Shown here piece by piece: positions 26,537 to 36,036 of a stretch of DNA of 64,000 bases. This DNA comes from Sphingobium sp. 66-54 (GTDB lineage: Bacteria > Pseudomonadota > Alphaproteobacteria > Sphingomonadales > Sphingomonadaceae), in the NCBI GenBank assembly GCA_001899715.1, contig MKWI01000027.1:1-64000 (forward strand), written 5' to 3'. Made by a program: the position numbers and the translations under genes. The first letter of the stretch is position 1. Each line of letters opens with the position of its first letter. The notes beneath the pieces were generated by a model. The model saw only the letters and a program-made list of their open reading frames with translations, was not told where the DNA came from and made no database searches.

Positions 26537-27016
26537 ATGCCAATCGCAACATCCGGCCTTCCCCCCTTCCGCCAATCCCTGGCGGCGCGGCTCATCCGCG
26601 CGCGCGAGGCAGTCATCAGCCCGTTGCGGCCGGCGCTCAAGAAAGTGTCGCTGAGCGAGCCGCAATGGCGCGTGATGCGCGAACTGGCCGAGCGGACGAG
26701 TTGCGACCCCACAACGCTGGCCATCGCCGCGCTGCTGCATCCGCCCAGCGTCACCCGCATCATCCGCGACCTGGAGGCCCGCGGCCTCGTCATCCGCCGG
26801 GAGGACGGGCGGGACCGGCGCCGCGCCCACGTCAGCCTGGCACCGGCCGGGCGCGCGATGGTGGAAGACGTGTCCAGGGAGATGGCCGGTGTCTACGAGC
26901 ATTTTTCAAGCCGGTTCGGCACCGGTCGGCTGGCGCGGCTGGCGGATGAACTCGACGCGCTCGCCACGGCGCTGGATAATGATGCCGGGCCGGATTCTCC
27001 CCACGAAACGGGGTGA
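26537..27016 (+). CDS. MarR-family regulator (HpcR/HpaR-like)
   Basis: 159 residues; ATG 26537 with GGAG upstream at 26521. Winged-helix: L-S-E-P-Q-W-R-V-M-R-E-L, L-L-H-P-P-S-V-T-R-I-I-R-D-L-E-A-R-G-L-V as the recognition region and R-R-E-D-G-R-D-R-R-R-A-H-V wing. Homoprotocatechuate-type regulators repress ring-cleavage genes and are relieved by aromatic ligands. Position between ligAB and a TauD-type gene suggests control of both. A candidate operator (27039-27054) lies just beyond its stop. Confidence 0.87.
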   Translation: MPIATSGLPPFRQSLAARLIRAREAVISPLRPALKKVSLSEPQWRVMRELAERTSCDPTTLAIAALLHPPSVTRIIRDLEARGLVIRREDGRDRRRAHVSLAPAGRAMVEDVSREMAGVYEHFSSRFGTGRLARLADELDALATALDNDAGPDSPHETG

Positions 27017-27038
27017 TACAAAGCACTTGGTTAAAACT

Positions 27039-27054
27039 AATTATCGTGTTAATT
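27039..27054. promoter_or_regulatory. AATTA-N6-TAATT palindrome, candidate MarR operator
   Basis: AATTATCGTGTTAATT: 5-base arms around 6 bases, 44 bases before the TauD-type start at 27098 in an otherwise GC-rich setting. Overlap with the likely promoter of that gene suggests repression. Confidence 0.5.
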
Positions 27055-27097
27055 ACATTTTTGACCATCGTTGAAGTGAGTCGTTCAGGAGAGCGTC

Positions 27098-27997
27098 ATG
27101 CAGGAAGTCCGTGTCACCCCATCCGGCGCATTCGACAATCACGCACGCTCCTACCGCCACATCGTCGCCCGCCCGCTCGCCGCCGCCATGGGCGCCGAGA
27201 TACAGGGTGTCGACGTGCGCTCGCTCTCGGACGAGGCGTTCGCGGAAGTTCAGGATGCCCTGTGGCATCACAAGATGATTTACTTCCGCGACCAGCCGCT
27301 CAGCCATGCCGAGCATGAAGCGTTCAGCCTGCGTTGGGGCCCGTTCGGCACCGACGCCTATACGGCCGGCGTGCCTGACCACCCGGACGTGCAGCCGGTC
27401 ATCAAGGAAGCCGACAAACGCACCAAGGCGCTGTTCGGCGGCTCATGGCACACGGACTCGGCCTTTCTCGCCCGGCCGCCTTCGGTGAGCACGCTCTACA
27501 GCGTGGAGATCCCGCCCTATGGTGGCGACACGGCCTGGGCCAATACGGTATTGGCATACAATATGCTCAGCCCCACCATGCAGGCGATGCTGGCGCCGCT
27601 GCGCGTTCATATGTCCGCACAGGTCAATTTCGCCACCCAGCAACGCCTGGAGGGCAAAGCCATCCCCTTCGCCTCGGACGAGAAGAAAACCCAGGCGTTC
27701 GACGGCTCATTCCACCCACTGGTGCGCACTCATCCGCATTCGGGCGAGAAGGCGCTGTTCGTCGACGAATCCTATGCCGTCGGCATCGAGGGCATGACCA
27801 GCGCGGAAGCAGCACCTCTGCTCGCCTTCCTCAGCGCGCACATCATCCAGCATGCCTTCACCTGCCGCCTGCGTTGGGAGCCGGGCATGCTGGTGCTGTG
27901 GGACAACCGCATCTGCCTGCACCATGCCAGCAACGATTATGACGGCTACCGGCGCGAACTCTACCGCACCACCGTGCAGGGTGAAACGCCCGCCTGA
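27098..27997 (+). CDS. TauD/TfdA-family Fe(II)/2-oxoglutarate dioxygenase
   Basis: 299 residues, CAGGAGAG before ATG 27098. H-x-D metal motif in G-S-W-H-T-D-S-A-F, the third ligand in C-L-H-H-A-S-N-D-Y and the 2-oxoglutarate Arg in R-R-E-L-Y-R-T-T-V. TfdA-like enzymes split ethers or sulfonates by hydroxylating the adjacent carbon. Substrate unknown; the neighbourhood suggests an aryl ether or aromatic side chain. Likely under the MarR regulator upstream. Confidence 0.87.
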   Translation: MQEVRVTPSGAFDNHARSYRHIVARPLAAAMGAEIQGVDVRSLSDEAFAEVQDALWHHKMIYFRDQPLSHAEHEAFSLRWGPFGTDAYTAGVPDHPDVQPVIKEADKRTKALFGGSWHTDSAFLARPPSVSTLYSVEIPPYGGDTAWANTVLAYNMLSPTMQAMLAPLRVHMSAQVNFATQQRLEGKAIPFASDEKKTQAFDGSFHPLVRTHPHSGEKALFVDESYAVGIEGMTSAEAAPLLAFLSAHIIQHAFTCRLRWEPGMLVLWDNRICLHHASNDYDGYRRELYRTTVQGETPA

Positions 27998-28005
27998 CCG
28001 GATAA

Positions 28006-28049
28006 GGGGGCAGAGCAGGCGGGCTTTCGCCGGTCTGCTCGTGCCCCCC
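28006..28049. terminator. Hairpin after the TauD-type gene
   Basis: GGGGGCAGAGCAG pairs, with a small bulge, with CTGCTCGTGCCCCCC around a GC-rich loop, 9 bases past the stop. No U tract. Confidence 0.5.
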
Positions 28050-28314
28050 GATCACACGCTTTCTCCGCGATGGCAGGGGCCGCGCGCAATGTGACGGCTC
28101 ACGTAGCGGCGTCTCCGTCTGTTGAAGCCGTGCTTGGAAAACCGGGCATGACACCCCGTCTCGATGAACTTCAGAGGCCAGCATCCGGCGTGTGTCCGCG
28201 ATCTAACGCCTGATCTGTCGGCCTTCCCACCTCCATAGCAGTTCCATCACTCAAATTCCGCGCCAGTGGCTGGAATTCTGCTCTGGCGGGCTATCATCCA
28301 GTTCCGTATTGGCA

Positions 28315-28334
28315 ATAGAATGGATCCATTCTAT
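28315..28334. promoter_or_regulatory. Perfect 20-bp palindrome upstream of the TonB receptor
   Basis: ATAGAATGGATCCATTCTAT is perfectly symmetric and stands in the AT-rich part of the region, 205 bases before the receptor start. Good candidate operator for a dimeric regulator. Confidence 0.6.
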
Positions 28335-28539
28335 CGAAACAAGGCTATATTATGGTGGGATAACCACTAGAAATCAAATAATTGGATTCATTCAACCAAA
28401 TCCCCGATTGCACCTTGCCCGCCGGGAAAATATAGCAGGCTAAGCGATTCAGTAGATATCTACTTGATTCGCGGCGCGCGGACCCATTGCGGATCGCCAC
28501 CACAGAAAAGAAGCTCGGCCTGCAAAAAGGGGAGGAATA

Positions 28540-31020
28540 ATGACGGGATATCCATCGGACGAGGGGCGCCGCGCGTCCCGGCGCATTCATCTGTTCACGG
28601 CGGCATCCTGCTGCGCGGCAGCCGCCCTGGCGCTCGGCGCCGGCACCGCCCACGCCCAGGACGCATCGCAGCCGGCTCAGGCAGCGGAAGAAAACGGGAC
28701 GGAAGACATTATCGTCACCGCGCAGTTCCGTAGCGAGCGCGTGCAGGATACGCCACTCGCGATCACGGCCATCTCCAGCGCAAACCTGGAGCAGCGCTCC
28801 ATCACCAACGTCTCACAGCTCAGCGCCGGCGTGCCGAACGTCAACATCCAGCCGCTCGGTGCGGGCTGGGGCTCCACGCTGGCGATCTTCATCCGCGGCG
28901 TCGGCCTCAACGACAACAGCCTGTCGTTCGAGCCGGGCGTGCCGATCTATATCGACGACGTGTATAACGGCCGTCCGCAGGGCGCGATCCTCGATCTGGT
29001 CGATGTCGACCGGGTCGAAATCTTGCGCGGCCCACAAGGCACGCTGTTCGGCAAGAATGCTATTGGCGGCGCCGTGCGCATCTTCGGCAAAAAGCCGGTC
29101 GGCGATAATAGCGGCTTTATCGAGTTGGGCACGGGCAGCCGCAGCCTGTTCCGCGCACGCGGCAGCTTCGACCTCGCCATCGTGCCGGATACGCTGATGA
29201 TGCGCGCATCCTTCGTTGCCAAGCGGCAGACCGGCTATGGCGACATTCTCGATTACACATGCGCTACCGGCAACGCCATAACCGGCGGCACCGGCATCCT
29301 GCCCGGCGAGACCGAGCCGACGCTGCCCTCCATCGCCATCCCGTCGCAGGTTGCCGCCACCGGCGGGCGGAGCTGCGTGGTCGGGCACGAAGGCGGCGTG
29401 GACGACAAGGCGGCGCGCGTGGCCCTGCGCTGGGTCGCCAGCCCCGATCTCGAAATCAACCTGATCGGCGACTATACCCGCAACGACGACGAGGCACCGG
29501 TCGGCAAGTTCCTTTCGGTCAATTTCGATCCGAACACCGAGAGCGGCACCAACGGCCTGGCGGACGGCTGGAACGCACTGGTCGGCATCCCCGTCTTCGG
29601 CGTCGGCATCAGCGACGATTTCGTGACGCCCGGCAAGTTCACCAACTACAGTACCTATAGCGATCCGCTGACCGGCCTCTCCTACCCCAACATCAACAAT
29701 GTCGAGCATTGGGGGGTTTCCGGCACGATCGACTATGATGCCGGCGGCGTGCACATCAAGTCGGTGACGGCCTATCGCCGGTTCGAGAATGAGTTCGGCC
29801 GCAATTCGGACGGCACGCCGCTGCCGTTCAACCGCACCTACAACATCACCACGCACAAGCAGTTCAGCCAGGAGTTGAGCTTCACCGGCGCGGCTCTGGG
29901 CGGCGCTCTGGAATGGGCGGCGGGCGGTTTTTATTACAAGGCTACCGACGAGGACAACCAGACCACTATCCTGCTGCCCTTCTTCCCGGCGCCGATCTCC
30001 TCGACATTGCGGCAGACCGTGGAGACCGAGGACTATGCCTTCTTCGTCCACGGCATCTACCACGTCACCGATAAGCTCAGCCTGATCGCCGGCCTGCGCT
30101 ATACGCACGACGCGCGCGACGCCGTGTTGTTTCAGGTCGGCTGCTGCAACGCCGCACCGTTCGACGGGCTGGTGCTGATCGACAATGTCTCGCCGCCGCC
30201 GGTGCGCACCGAGCGCTGGTCGCCCAAGGTGGAGCTGGCCTATCAGATCAACCCGGACGCGATGGTCTATGCGCAATTCTCCACCGGTTTCCGTGGTGGC
30301 GGTTATGCGCCCCGGCCTTCCAATGCGTGGCAGGTCCTCTCGTTCGAGCCGGAGGATCTCAAGAGCTACGAACTGGGCGCGAAAACCCAGTGGTTCGACC
30401 GCAGGCTGACGCTCAACGCATCGCTTTATTACAGCGATTATGAGGGGCAGTTGCAGGGCTTCAACACCGTGCAGCCAGCCGGCACGCCGGGCGAGGGATC
30501 GCCCTGGTTCAGCACGGTCAACATCGGCGGATCGCGCGTCTGGGGCGCCGAGCTGGAAGTGCAGGCGCGGCCCGCGCCTGGCCTGCAACTCCAGGCATCG
30601 GCCGGCTATACCAACTATCTGATCACCGATCTGGGACCTGCCACCGGCTTCCTCTCGCCGCGCGACGCCAACGGCAAGGCGATCTATCCGCCCTATGTGC
30701 CCAAGTTCAATTACTCGGTCGGTGCGCAATACAGCTTCGACCTCGGTGGCGCAGGCACGCTCACTCCACGTGTCGACCTCCGGGGCCAGTCCAAGGTGCA
30801 TTTCGTCGGCGATTTCGTGCAGAAGGGCCATGCTATACTGGACGCACGGCTGAGTTGGGAGGCACCGGACCAAAGCTGGACCGTCTCGGTCTACGGCACC
30901 AACCTCACCAACAAATATTATTTCTACGGCGTGCTCGACCTGCGCAGCGTGCTGGGCTTCGCTCAGGCCAACCCGGCCGCTCCGGCGGAATGGGGACTAT
31001 CGGTCAAGAAAAGCTTCTAG
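28540..31020 (+). CDS. TonB-dependent outer-membrane receptor
   Basis: 826 residues with GAGGAA before ATG 28540. Signal peptide ending A-H-A-Q, TonB-box-like E-D-I-I-V-T-A-Q, plug domain with I-F-I-R-G-V-G-L and G-P-Q-G-T-L-F-G-K-N-A-I-G-G-A-V (hallmark of sphingomonad receptors), and a 22-strand barrel ending in aromatic Phe (K-K-S-F). Energised by TonB-ExbBD, it would import a hydrophobic or aromatic substrate. It belongs to the broad group of receptors linked to catabolic clusters rather than siderophores, judged by neighbours. Stands alone with a long regulated upstream region. Confidence 0.92.
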   Translation: MTGYPSDEGRRASRRIHLFTAASCCAAAALALGAGTAHAQDASQPAQAAEENGTEDIIVTAQFRSERVQDTPLAITAISSANLEQRSITNVSQLSAGVPNVNIQPLGAGWGSTLAIFIRGVGLNDNSLSFEPGVPIYIDDVYNGRPQGAILDLVDVDRVEILRGPQGTLFGKNAIGGAVRIFGKKPVGDNSGFIELGTGSRSLFRARGSFDLAIVPDTLMMRASFVAKRQTGYGDILDYTCATGNAITGGTGILPGETEPTLPSIAIPSQVAATGGRSCVVGHEGGVDDKAARVALRWVASPDLEINLIGDYTRNDDEAPVGKFLSVNFDPNTESGTNGLADGWNALVGIPVFGVGISDDFVTPGKFTNYSTYSDPLTGLSYPNINNVEHWGVSGTIDYDAGGVHIKSVTAYRRFENEFGRNSDGTPLPFNRTYNITTHKQFSQELSFTGAALGGALEWAAGGFYYKATDEDNQTTILLPFFPAPISSTLRQTVETEDYAFFVHGIYHVTDKLSLIAGLRYTHDARDAVLFQVGCCNAAPFDGLVLIDNVSPPPVRTERWSPKVELAYQINPDAMVYAQFSTGFRGGGYAPRPSNAWQVLSFEPEDLKSYELGAKTQWFDRRLTLNASLYYSDYEGQLQGFNTVQPAGTPGEGSPWFSTVNIGGSRVWGAELEVQARPAPGLQLQASAGYTNYLITDLGPATGFLSPRDANGKAIYPPYVPKFNYSVGAQYSFDLGGAGTLTPRVDLRGQSKVHFVGDFVQKGHAILDARLSWEAPDQSWTVSVYGTNLTNKYYFYGVLDLRSVLGFAQANPAAPAEWGLSVKKSF

Positions 31021-31026
31021 GAGCCA

Positions 31027-31065
31027 GGCCGGCCGGTCTCTCCTCGGCTTGAGGGGTGGACCGGC
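31027..31065. terminator. Hairpin after the TonB receptor
   Basis: GGCCGGTC and GACCGGCC form an 8-bp stem around a 20-base loop which contains a smaller CTCCTC/GAGGGG-type pairing. No U tract. The rest of the gap to 31294 shows nothing clear. Confidence 0.45.
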
Positions 31066-31294
31066 CAGTCTCCGCCGGAATGAGGCGGATACTCGCCAAT
31101 CGTTCATGCATGCGAACCGCCTCCCCTGAGAAGACTGCGGAGGCGAAAAGAGGTCACAGTTCGGGATACTCCGATGGAGTCGATGCACCGCCGATGCCGA
31201 TACCGAGATAGCGTATCATGTTCTCGACATCGCTATGCTCCAGCAGGGCCCAAACCGCGCAAAGGTTGCCACATCATCACGTTTCCCGCTGCGG

Positions 31295-32638
31295 TCAACG
31301 CATGCGATATGCTTTGGGGTCGATGCAGTGCTTCGTCAGCTTATCGTAGAGCGTTTTTCGCGGGACCACCAGCAGCGCCATCGTCTTTGCGATATCGCCA
31401 TTGGTCAACTCAAGCGCATCCCTGATCGCTGAAGCCTCGAACTCCTCCATCCGCTTTGGCAACGGCTTGCGTTCTTCGGTGCGCAGGCGTGCGGCCATGC
31501 CATCGGGCAGCCCGATGACCGCACTGAACGCAAAGTTGCGCAACTCGCGCACATTGCCGGGCCAGTCATGCTCAAGCAGATGACGGCGGATCTCGTCATC
31601 CATCGCAAAATCCTCAATGCCCATCTGCTCCTTGGCGATATCAATGAAATAGGAGAATAGCTGAGGGATATCGGCACGGTGTTCGCGCAACGGCGGCAAC
31701 CGCAACCGCACGACGTTGAGGCGGTAGTAGAGATCCTTGCGGAAGGCACCGGCATCGCTCGCCTGGGCAAGGTCGCTCTTCGATGCTGCGATCACTCGCA
31801 GATCGACCGCCCGTGGCTCGTGCGCGCCGATCGGGACCACCTCCCGCTCCTCGATCACACGCAGCAGCTTGGCCTGCACCGCGGGGCTGGTGCTGTCGAT
31901 CTCATCGAGAAACAGCGTGCCCGAGTTGGACGCAACGATACGGCCGATCCGCTCCTTCGGGTCGTTCTGGACAACGCCATAGGCGCGACCGAACAGGTCA
32001 AGCTCGGCAAGATCGTCCGGCAAGGCACTACAGTTGACCGCCACGAACGGCCGCCCGCGCCGGGGGCTCTTGCGATGAAGGAGCAACGCGACGAGTTCCT
32101 TTCCTGTGCCCGTCTCCCCCTCGATCAGCACGTCGATATCCGCGCGGGCAATCTGGGCAATCGTCTCGCGCAGCTTCACCATCGGCGCGCTGTCCCCGAT
32201 CAAAGGACTATCTCCGCCATCGAGCGTCTCGCGCAGGTAGCGATTGTCCAGCACGAGTTGCCGCTTCTCCAGCGCGTTGCGGATTGATGCGATCAGTTCC
32301 TCGACGGCGAACGGCTTGGTCAGGAAGTCGAAGGCGCCGTCGCGAAGAGCCCGCACTGCAATCGACACGTCGGCATGGCCGGTGATGAAGATGACCGGGA
32401 TCTCCGGGTCGATCTGTTGGACCTCTTCGAAGAGTTGCAACCCGTCCATACGGGCCATGCGGATATCCGTGACAAGCACGCCATCGAAATCCCGATCCAG
32501 CGCGGCAAGCGCAGCGTGTGCGCTGGCAAAAGCAGACACACGCATGCCAGCCAGTTCGAGCGACTGCTCGGTCGCCTGCCGTAGCTGCGGATCGTCGTCG
32601 ACGAGAAGGACGGTCTGTTCGGATCGGGGAAAAGTCAT
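31295..32638 (-). CDS. dctD: NtrC/DctD-family response regulator lacking the GAFTGA motif
   Basis: 447 residues. Receiver domain with Asp58 phospho-site (V-L-V-T-D-I-R-M) and Lys108 (L-T-K-P-F); AAA+ domain with Walker A G-E-T-G-T-G-K-E at 174-181 and Walker B G-T-L-F-L-D-E-I-D near 240-248; C-terminal Fis-type HTH (L-T-N-G-D-I-A-K-T-M-A-L). At 221-226, where sigma-54 activators have GAFTGA, it reads G-V-V-Q-N-D with the flanks (D-L-F-G before, R-I-G-R after) intact and no length change. It therefore probably does not activate sigma-54 in the usual way. Start overlaps the sensor kinase stop (ATGA). Likely controls dctA, which is divergent. Confidence 0.88.
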   Translation of the reverse strand: MTFPRSEQTVLLVDDDPQLRQATEQSLELAGMRVSAFASAHAALAALDRDFDGVLVTDIRMARMDGLQLFEEVQQIDPEIPVIFITGHADVSIAVRALRDGAFDFLTKPFAVEELIASIRNALEKRQLVLDNRYLRETLDGGDSPLIGDSAPMVKLRETIAQIARADIDVLIEGETGTGKELVALLLHRKSPRRGRPFVAVNCSALPDDLAELDLFGRAYGVVQNDPKERIGRIVASNSGTLFLDEIDSTSPAVQAKLLRVIEEREVVPIGAHEPRAVDLRVIAASKSDLAQASDAGAFRKDLYYRLNVVRLRLPPLREHRADIPQLFSYFIDIAKEQMGIEDFAMDDEIRRHLLEHDWPGNVRELRNFAFSAVIGLPDGMAARLRTEERKPLPKRMEEFEASAIRDALELTNGDIAKTMALLVVPRKTLYDKLTKHCIDPKAYRMR

Positions 32639-34455
32639 GCTTGTGCCAGTCTCAATCTAAAAATCGTGCCGTCCGCCGAGGACTGAGCGAGGATGACATC
32701 GCCGCCAAACTCCCGGGCGATATCGCGTGCAATGCTAAGACCCAGGCCAAGCCCATCGGCGCGGCCGGTGATGAACGGCTGGAAGATCTCGTCGCGCAAC
32801 GCGGCTGGAATGCCGGGGCCATTGTCCGCAACTTCGACGATCACCGTGCGGTCTACCGCGGTCGTGGACAGGATGATGCACGGCTCCACGCTGCCTTCAA
32901 GGGCCTCGGCCGCGTTCTGCATGAGATTGATCAGCACCTGCTCCAGCCGGCACCTGTCTGCAATCACATGGACAGCAAGATCGTGCCCGACCCGCTTCAG
33001 GGTGATCCCTGACGCCCGCAGATGATCCCCGATCAGCAGCAAAGCACCGCCCACGACGTCGTTGATCGGGACGGGTTCGACCCGGCGCGTCCCTCGCCGG
33101 GAGAAAGACCGCAGCTCGGCGGTGATCGAACCGATGCGCTCGGTCAGGTCGATGATGATATCGAGGTTGGAGAGCACCTGAGCCGGCCGGCTGCGAGCCA
33201 GAAACTCTCTGGCGTTCTCGGCAAAAGTGCGGATCGCCGCGACCGGCTGGTTGATCTCATGGGCGACACTGCTGGTGATCTGGCCGATATAACCGAGACG
33301 ATTGGCCTGGGCGAGTTCATCGCGCGCCGATTGCAAGCGCTGATTGGCCTGCTCCCGCTCCCGCGACTCCTTGTGAAGCAATGCATTAGCCTCGGTCAGC
33401 TCGGCCGTGCGCAGGGCAACCTCACGCTCAAGCTCCGCGCGCACCCGGGTTTGCAGCAGAGCCTTTTCCCGAACCCGCAGCAGGAACGCGAGGATCAGTG
33501 CGATCACGGCAACGCCGGCCACCACCGTCACCCGCGCCGTGGTGCGCGCGGCGTCGAGGGCGGGCTCCATCGGCTGCAGATAATGCAGCTCGGCTCCCTT
33601 CATGTCGAACGGCACGGCCACGGGGAAATAGCGTGGTTGCCACCCATCCGCGACCGATAGCGTGCCACGCTCCGCCATCGGGAAATGCAGCGGAGACAGC
33701 GAATGATCGTCATATTGGCGGGTAGCCCGCAGCCGTGCGAGCGCCGGGGCCGCCAGCAGCCGGGATGTGTGGAAGCGCCATTCCGGCCGGCTGGTGATGA
33801 TGATGACACCGTTCTCATCGGTGACGAACGTCGGCCCGGCCCGACGCGCCCAAACCGTCTCCAGATCCTGGAATTCCACCTTCACCACGATAACGCCCAA
33901 CGCTCGTCCGTTACGGGTCACGCGCTGGGCTATGAACAGGCCTGGGCGCCCACTCACCGCCCCCAGCGCATAGAGTTCGGCCGCGCCGTTGCGCAACGCT
34001 TCGCGAACATATGGGCGGTAGCTATAGTCCCGGCCGACAAAGCTTGTCGGCAAGCGCCAGTTGCTCGCGGCAATCGTCCGCCCATCCAGGCGAATGATGT
34101 AAATGACCGCCGCATTGGTCCGTTGCGCCAGCGTCTCCAGCTTGGGATTGAGGCGCAGGGCGGAGTCCGGCTGGTCGTCCTCCAATATCGCCGCGACATC
34201 GGGATATTCAGTCAGGACGAGGGGCAGGAGCCGGTATTTCTGAAGCTCGCTCGACAGCAGGCCCGCCTGGGCATGCGCCGTCTGAACCGCCGCTTCTTCG
34301 GAAACCGTTCTTGCGCGCGCTTCGACCCAGCGGAGCGATGCTGCCCACCCCGCGAGTAGCAGCAGCAGACATACCACGGTGAAAGCCAGAATGCGGAATG
34401 GCTTCGCCAGAAGGACCGAATCAAGGCGTTGCATCAGGCCAGCAATGTGCGACAT
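32635..34455 (-). CDS. dctB: DctB-family sensor histidine kinase
   Basis: About 606 residues from ATG 34455 (an in-frame start further upstream at 34536 and an internal ATG at 34434 are alternatives). TM1 near residues 21-42, a large periplasmic double-PAS sensor as in DctB (D-Y-S-Y-R-P-Y-V-R-E-A, G-R-P-G-L-F-I-A-Q-R-V), TM2 (V-T-V-V-A-G-V-A-V-I-A-L-I-L-A-F-L), a coiled coil, H-box S-V-A-H-E-I-N-Q-P, N-box N-L-M-Q-N-A-A-E-A and G-boxes D-N-G-P-G-I-P and G-L-G-L-G-L-S. Senses C4-dicarboxylates in relatives and phosphorylates DctD. Divergent from dctA with 194 bases between. Confidence 0.88.
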   Translation of the reverse strand: MSHIAGLMQRLDSVLLAKPFRILAFTVVCLLLLLAGWAASLRWVEARARTVSEEAAVQTAHAQAGLLSSELQKYRLLPLVLTEYPDVAAILEDDQPDSALRLNPKLETLAQRTNAAVIYIIRLDGRTIAASNWRLPTSFVGRDYSYRPYVREALRNGAAELYALGAVSGRPGLFIAQRVTRNGRALGVIVVKVEFQDLETVWARRAGPTFVTDENGVIIITSRPEWRFHTSRLLAAPALARLRATRQYDDHSLSPLHFPMAERGTLSVADGWQPRYFPVAVPFDMKGAELHYLQPMEPALDAARTTARVTVVAGVAVIALILAFLLRVREKALLQTRVRAELEREVALRTAELTEANALLHKESREREQANQRLQSARDELAQANRLGYIGQITSSVAHEINQPVAAIRTFAENAREFLARSRPAQVLSNLDIIIDLTERIGSITAELRSFSRRGTRRVEPVPINDVVGGALLLIGDHLRASGITLKRVGHDLAVHVIADRCRLEQVLINLMQNAAEALEGSVEPCIILSTTAVDRTVIVEVADNGPGIPAALRDEIFQPFITGRADGLGLGLSIARDIAREFGGDVILAQSSADGTIFRLRLAQA

Positions 34456-34649
34456 TTCACATATTCTATAAAAACAAGAGCGGATTTCCGCACTATGCGG
34501 GGTGCAGCCACTCCCGCGGCCTTCACCATATACCATGAAATCAATATGTTATACCTTATTCGCCGAGATTCTGGCGGCGGCTTTCGGCACTGATATACCC
34601 TTATCGCCGAACAGAATGCCGGCCAAGCTTTCGATTGGGGAGGGATTGC

Positions 34650-35981
34650 ATGTCGCCGAGCGCTGGACCTCCTGTTCCCTCGCCGACTTCTCACCGTTGG
34701 GGCCTGCTGCGCCATCTCTATGTTCAGGTAGTGCTGGCGATCATAGCCGGCGTCGTCATCGGCCATTTCTGGCCCGAGACCGGCGAGGCCCTGAAACCGC
34801 TCGGCGACGGGTTCATCAAGCTCGTGAAGATGGTGATCGCGCCGGTGATCTTTCTCACCATCGCGATCGGCATCGCGGGCACGCGCGAACTGGGATCCAT
34901 CGGCCGCGTGACGACCAAAGCATTCGGTTACTTCCTCGTGGTCTCGACGCTTGCACTGATCATTGGCCTGATCGTCGCCAATCTGGTGCATCCAGGTGCG
35001 GGAATGAACATCAACCCGGCGACGCTCGATGCCGGCGCGGTGGCCGCCTATAGCGACAGAGCGCACGAAAGCAGCATTACCGACTTCCTGCTCGACATCA
35101 TTCCCACCACGCTGCTGTCGGCCTTCACGGACGGTTCGATCCTGCAAGTCCTGATGGTCGCCGTCCTGTTCGGCCTCGGCCTGTCCATGGTTGGCAAGCC
35201 CGCGGAGCCGGTGCGCGACATGCTGGAACGGATCGCGCTGGTCGTCTTCAAGCTGGTCGGGATCATCATGCGCGCCGCGCCCATTGGCGCGTTCGGCGCA
35301 ATCGCCTTCACGATCGGCAAATACGGGCTCGACTCCCTCGCCAATCTCGGCGTCCTCATCGCGACATTCTATGTGACGTCCTTGCTTTTCGTCCTGGTCG
35401 TGCTGGGCGCAATCGGGCTGCTCAACGGCTTCTCGATCCTTCGCCTGATCCGCTATCTGCGTGCCGAGCTGCTGCTGGTGCTCGGCACCTCGTCCTCGGA
35501 GGCTGCGTTGCCTAGCCTGATCGAGAAAATGGAACGGGCCGGCTGCGCCAAATCGGTGGTCGGCATCGTCGTACCCACCGGCTATTCGTTCAATCTCGAC
35601 GGCACCAACATCTACATGACATTGGCCGTGCTGTTCATCGCGCAGGCAACCAACGTGCCGCTGTCGCTGGGCGACCAGATCGTGCTGCTGCTTGTCGCCA
35701 TGATCAGTTCCAAGGGAGCGGCCGGCATTACCGGTGCCGGCTTCATTACGCTGGCCGCGACGCTCTCGATCATGGACACCGTGCCTGTCGCCGGTCTCGC
35801 CCTCATCCTGGGGGTCGATCGGTTCATGTCGGAATGCCGCTCGCTCACCAACTTCATCGGCAACGCGGTCGCGACGATCGTGGTGGCGCGCTGGGAAGGC
35901 GCGCTGGACCATGCCAAGCTGGACGAAGTGCTGTCCGCCCCGCCGGCCAAAGAAGCCGGCGGCTACCGCGCTCGCGGTTGA
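34650..35981 (+). CDS. dctA: C4-dicarboxylate:cation symporter DctA
   Basis: 443 residues; GGGGAGGG precedes ATG 34650. Glutamate/DctA (DAACS) family: [24 protein letters not shown], the serine-rich hairpin [22 protein letters not shown] and the second hairpin [10 protein letters not shown], then [12 protein letters not shown]. Imports succinate, fumarate and malate. No sigma-54 promoter (GG-N10-GC) could be found in front, consistent with the altered DctD. Confidence 0.92.
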   Translation: MSPSAGPPVPSPTSHRWGLLRHLYVQVVLAIIAGVVIGHFWPETGEALKPLGDGFIKLVKMVIAPVIFLTIAIGIAGTRELGSIGRVTTKAFGYFLVVSTLALIIGLIVANLVHPGAGMNINPATLDAGAVAAYSDRAHESSITDFLLDIIPTTLLSAFTDGSILQVLMVAVLFGLGLSMVGKPAEPVRDMLERIALVVFKLVGIIMRAAPIGAFGAIAFTIGKYGLDSLANLGVLIATFYVTSLLFVLVVLGAIGLLNGFSILRLIRYLRAELLLVLGTSSSEAALPSLIEKMERAGCAKSVVGIVVPTGYSFNLDGTNIYMTLAVLFIAQATNVPLSLGDQIVLLLVAMISSKGAAGITGAGFITLAATLSIMDTVPVAGLALILGVDRFMSECRSLTNFIGNAVATIVVARWEGALDHAKLDEVLSAPPAKEAGGYRARG

Positions 35982-36036
35982 AACGGACCCGATCGAGTTT
36001 GACGCATGGTGGGACAGCATATCAGGCCGGAGCGCT

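Larger units (their letters stand above)
27998..28539. other. Long intergenic region upstream of a TonB receptor
   Basis: About 540 bases. Starts with a GC-rich hairpin (28006-28049), turns markedly AT-rich after 28290 and carries a perfect 20-bp palindrome (28315-28334). The AT-rich stretch 28335-28470 probably holds the receptor promoter. No gene seen. Confidence 0.6.

Noticed and set aside
28813..30873. Minus-strand 686-codon frame inside the TonB receptor gene
   Set aside because: Antisense shadow; the plus-strand frame has signal peptide, plug motifs and a C-terminal aromatic residue.
34456..34649. Sigma-54 promoter upstream of dctA
   Set aside because: No TGGCAC-N5-TTGC type element with GG and GC ten bases apart could be found; fits with the missing GAFTGA loop.
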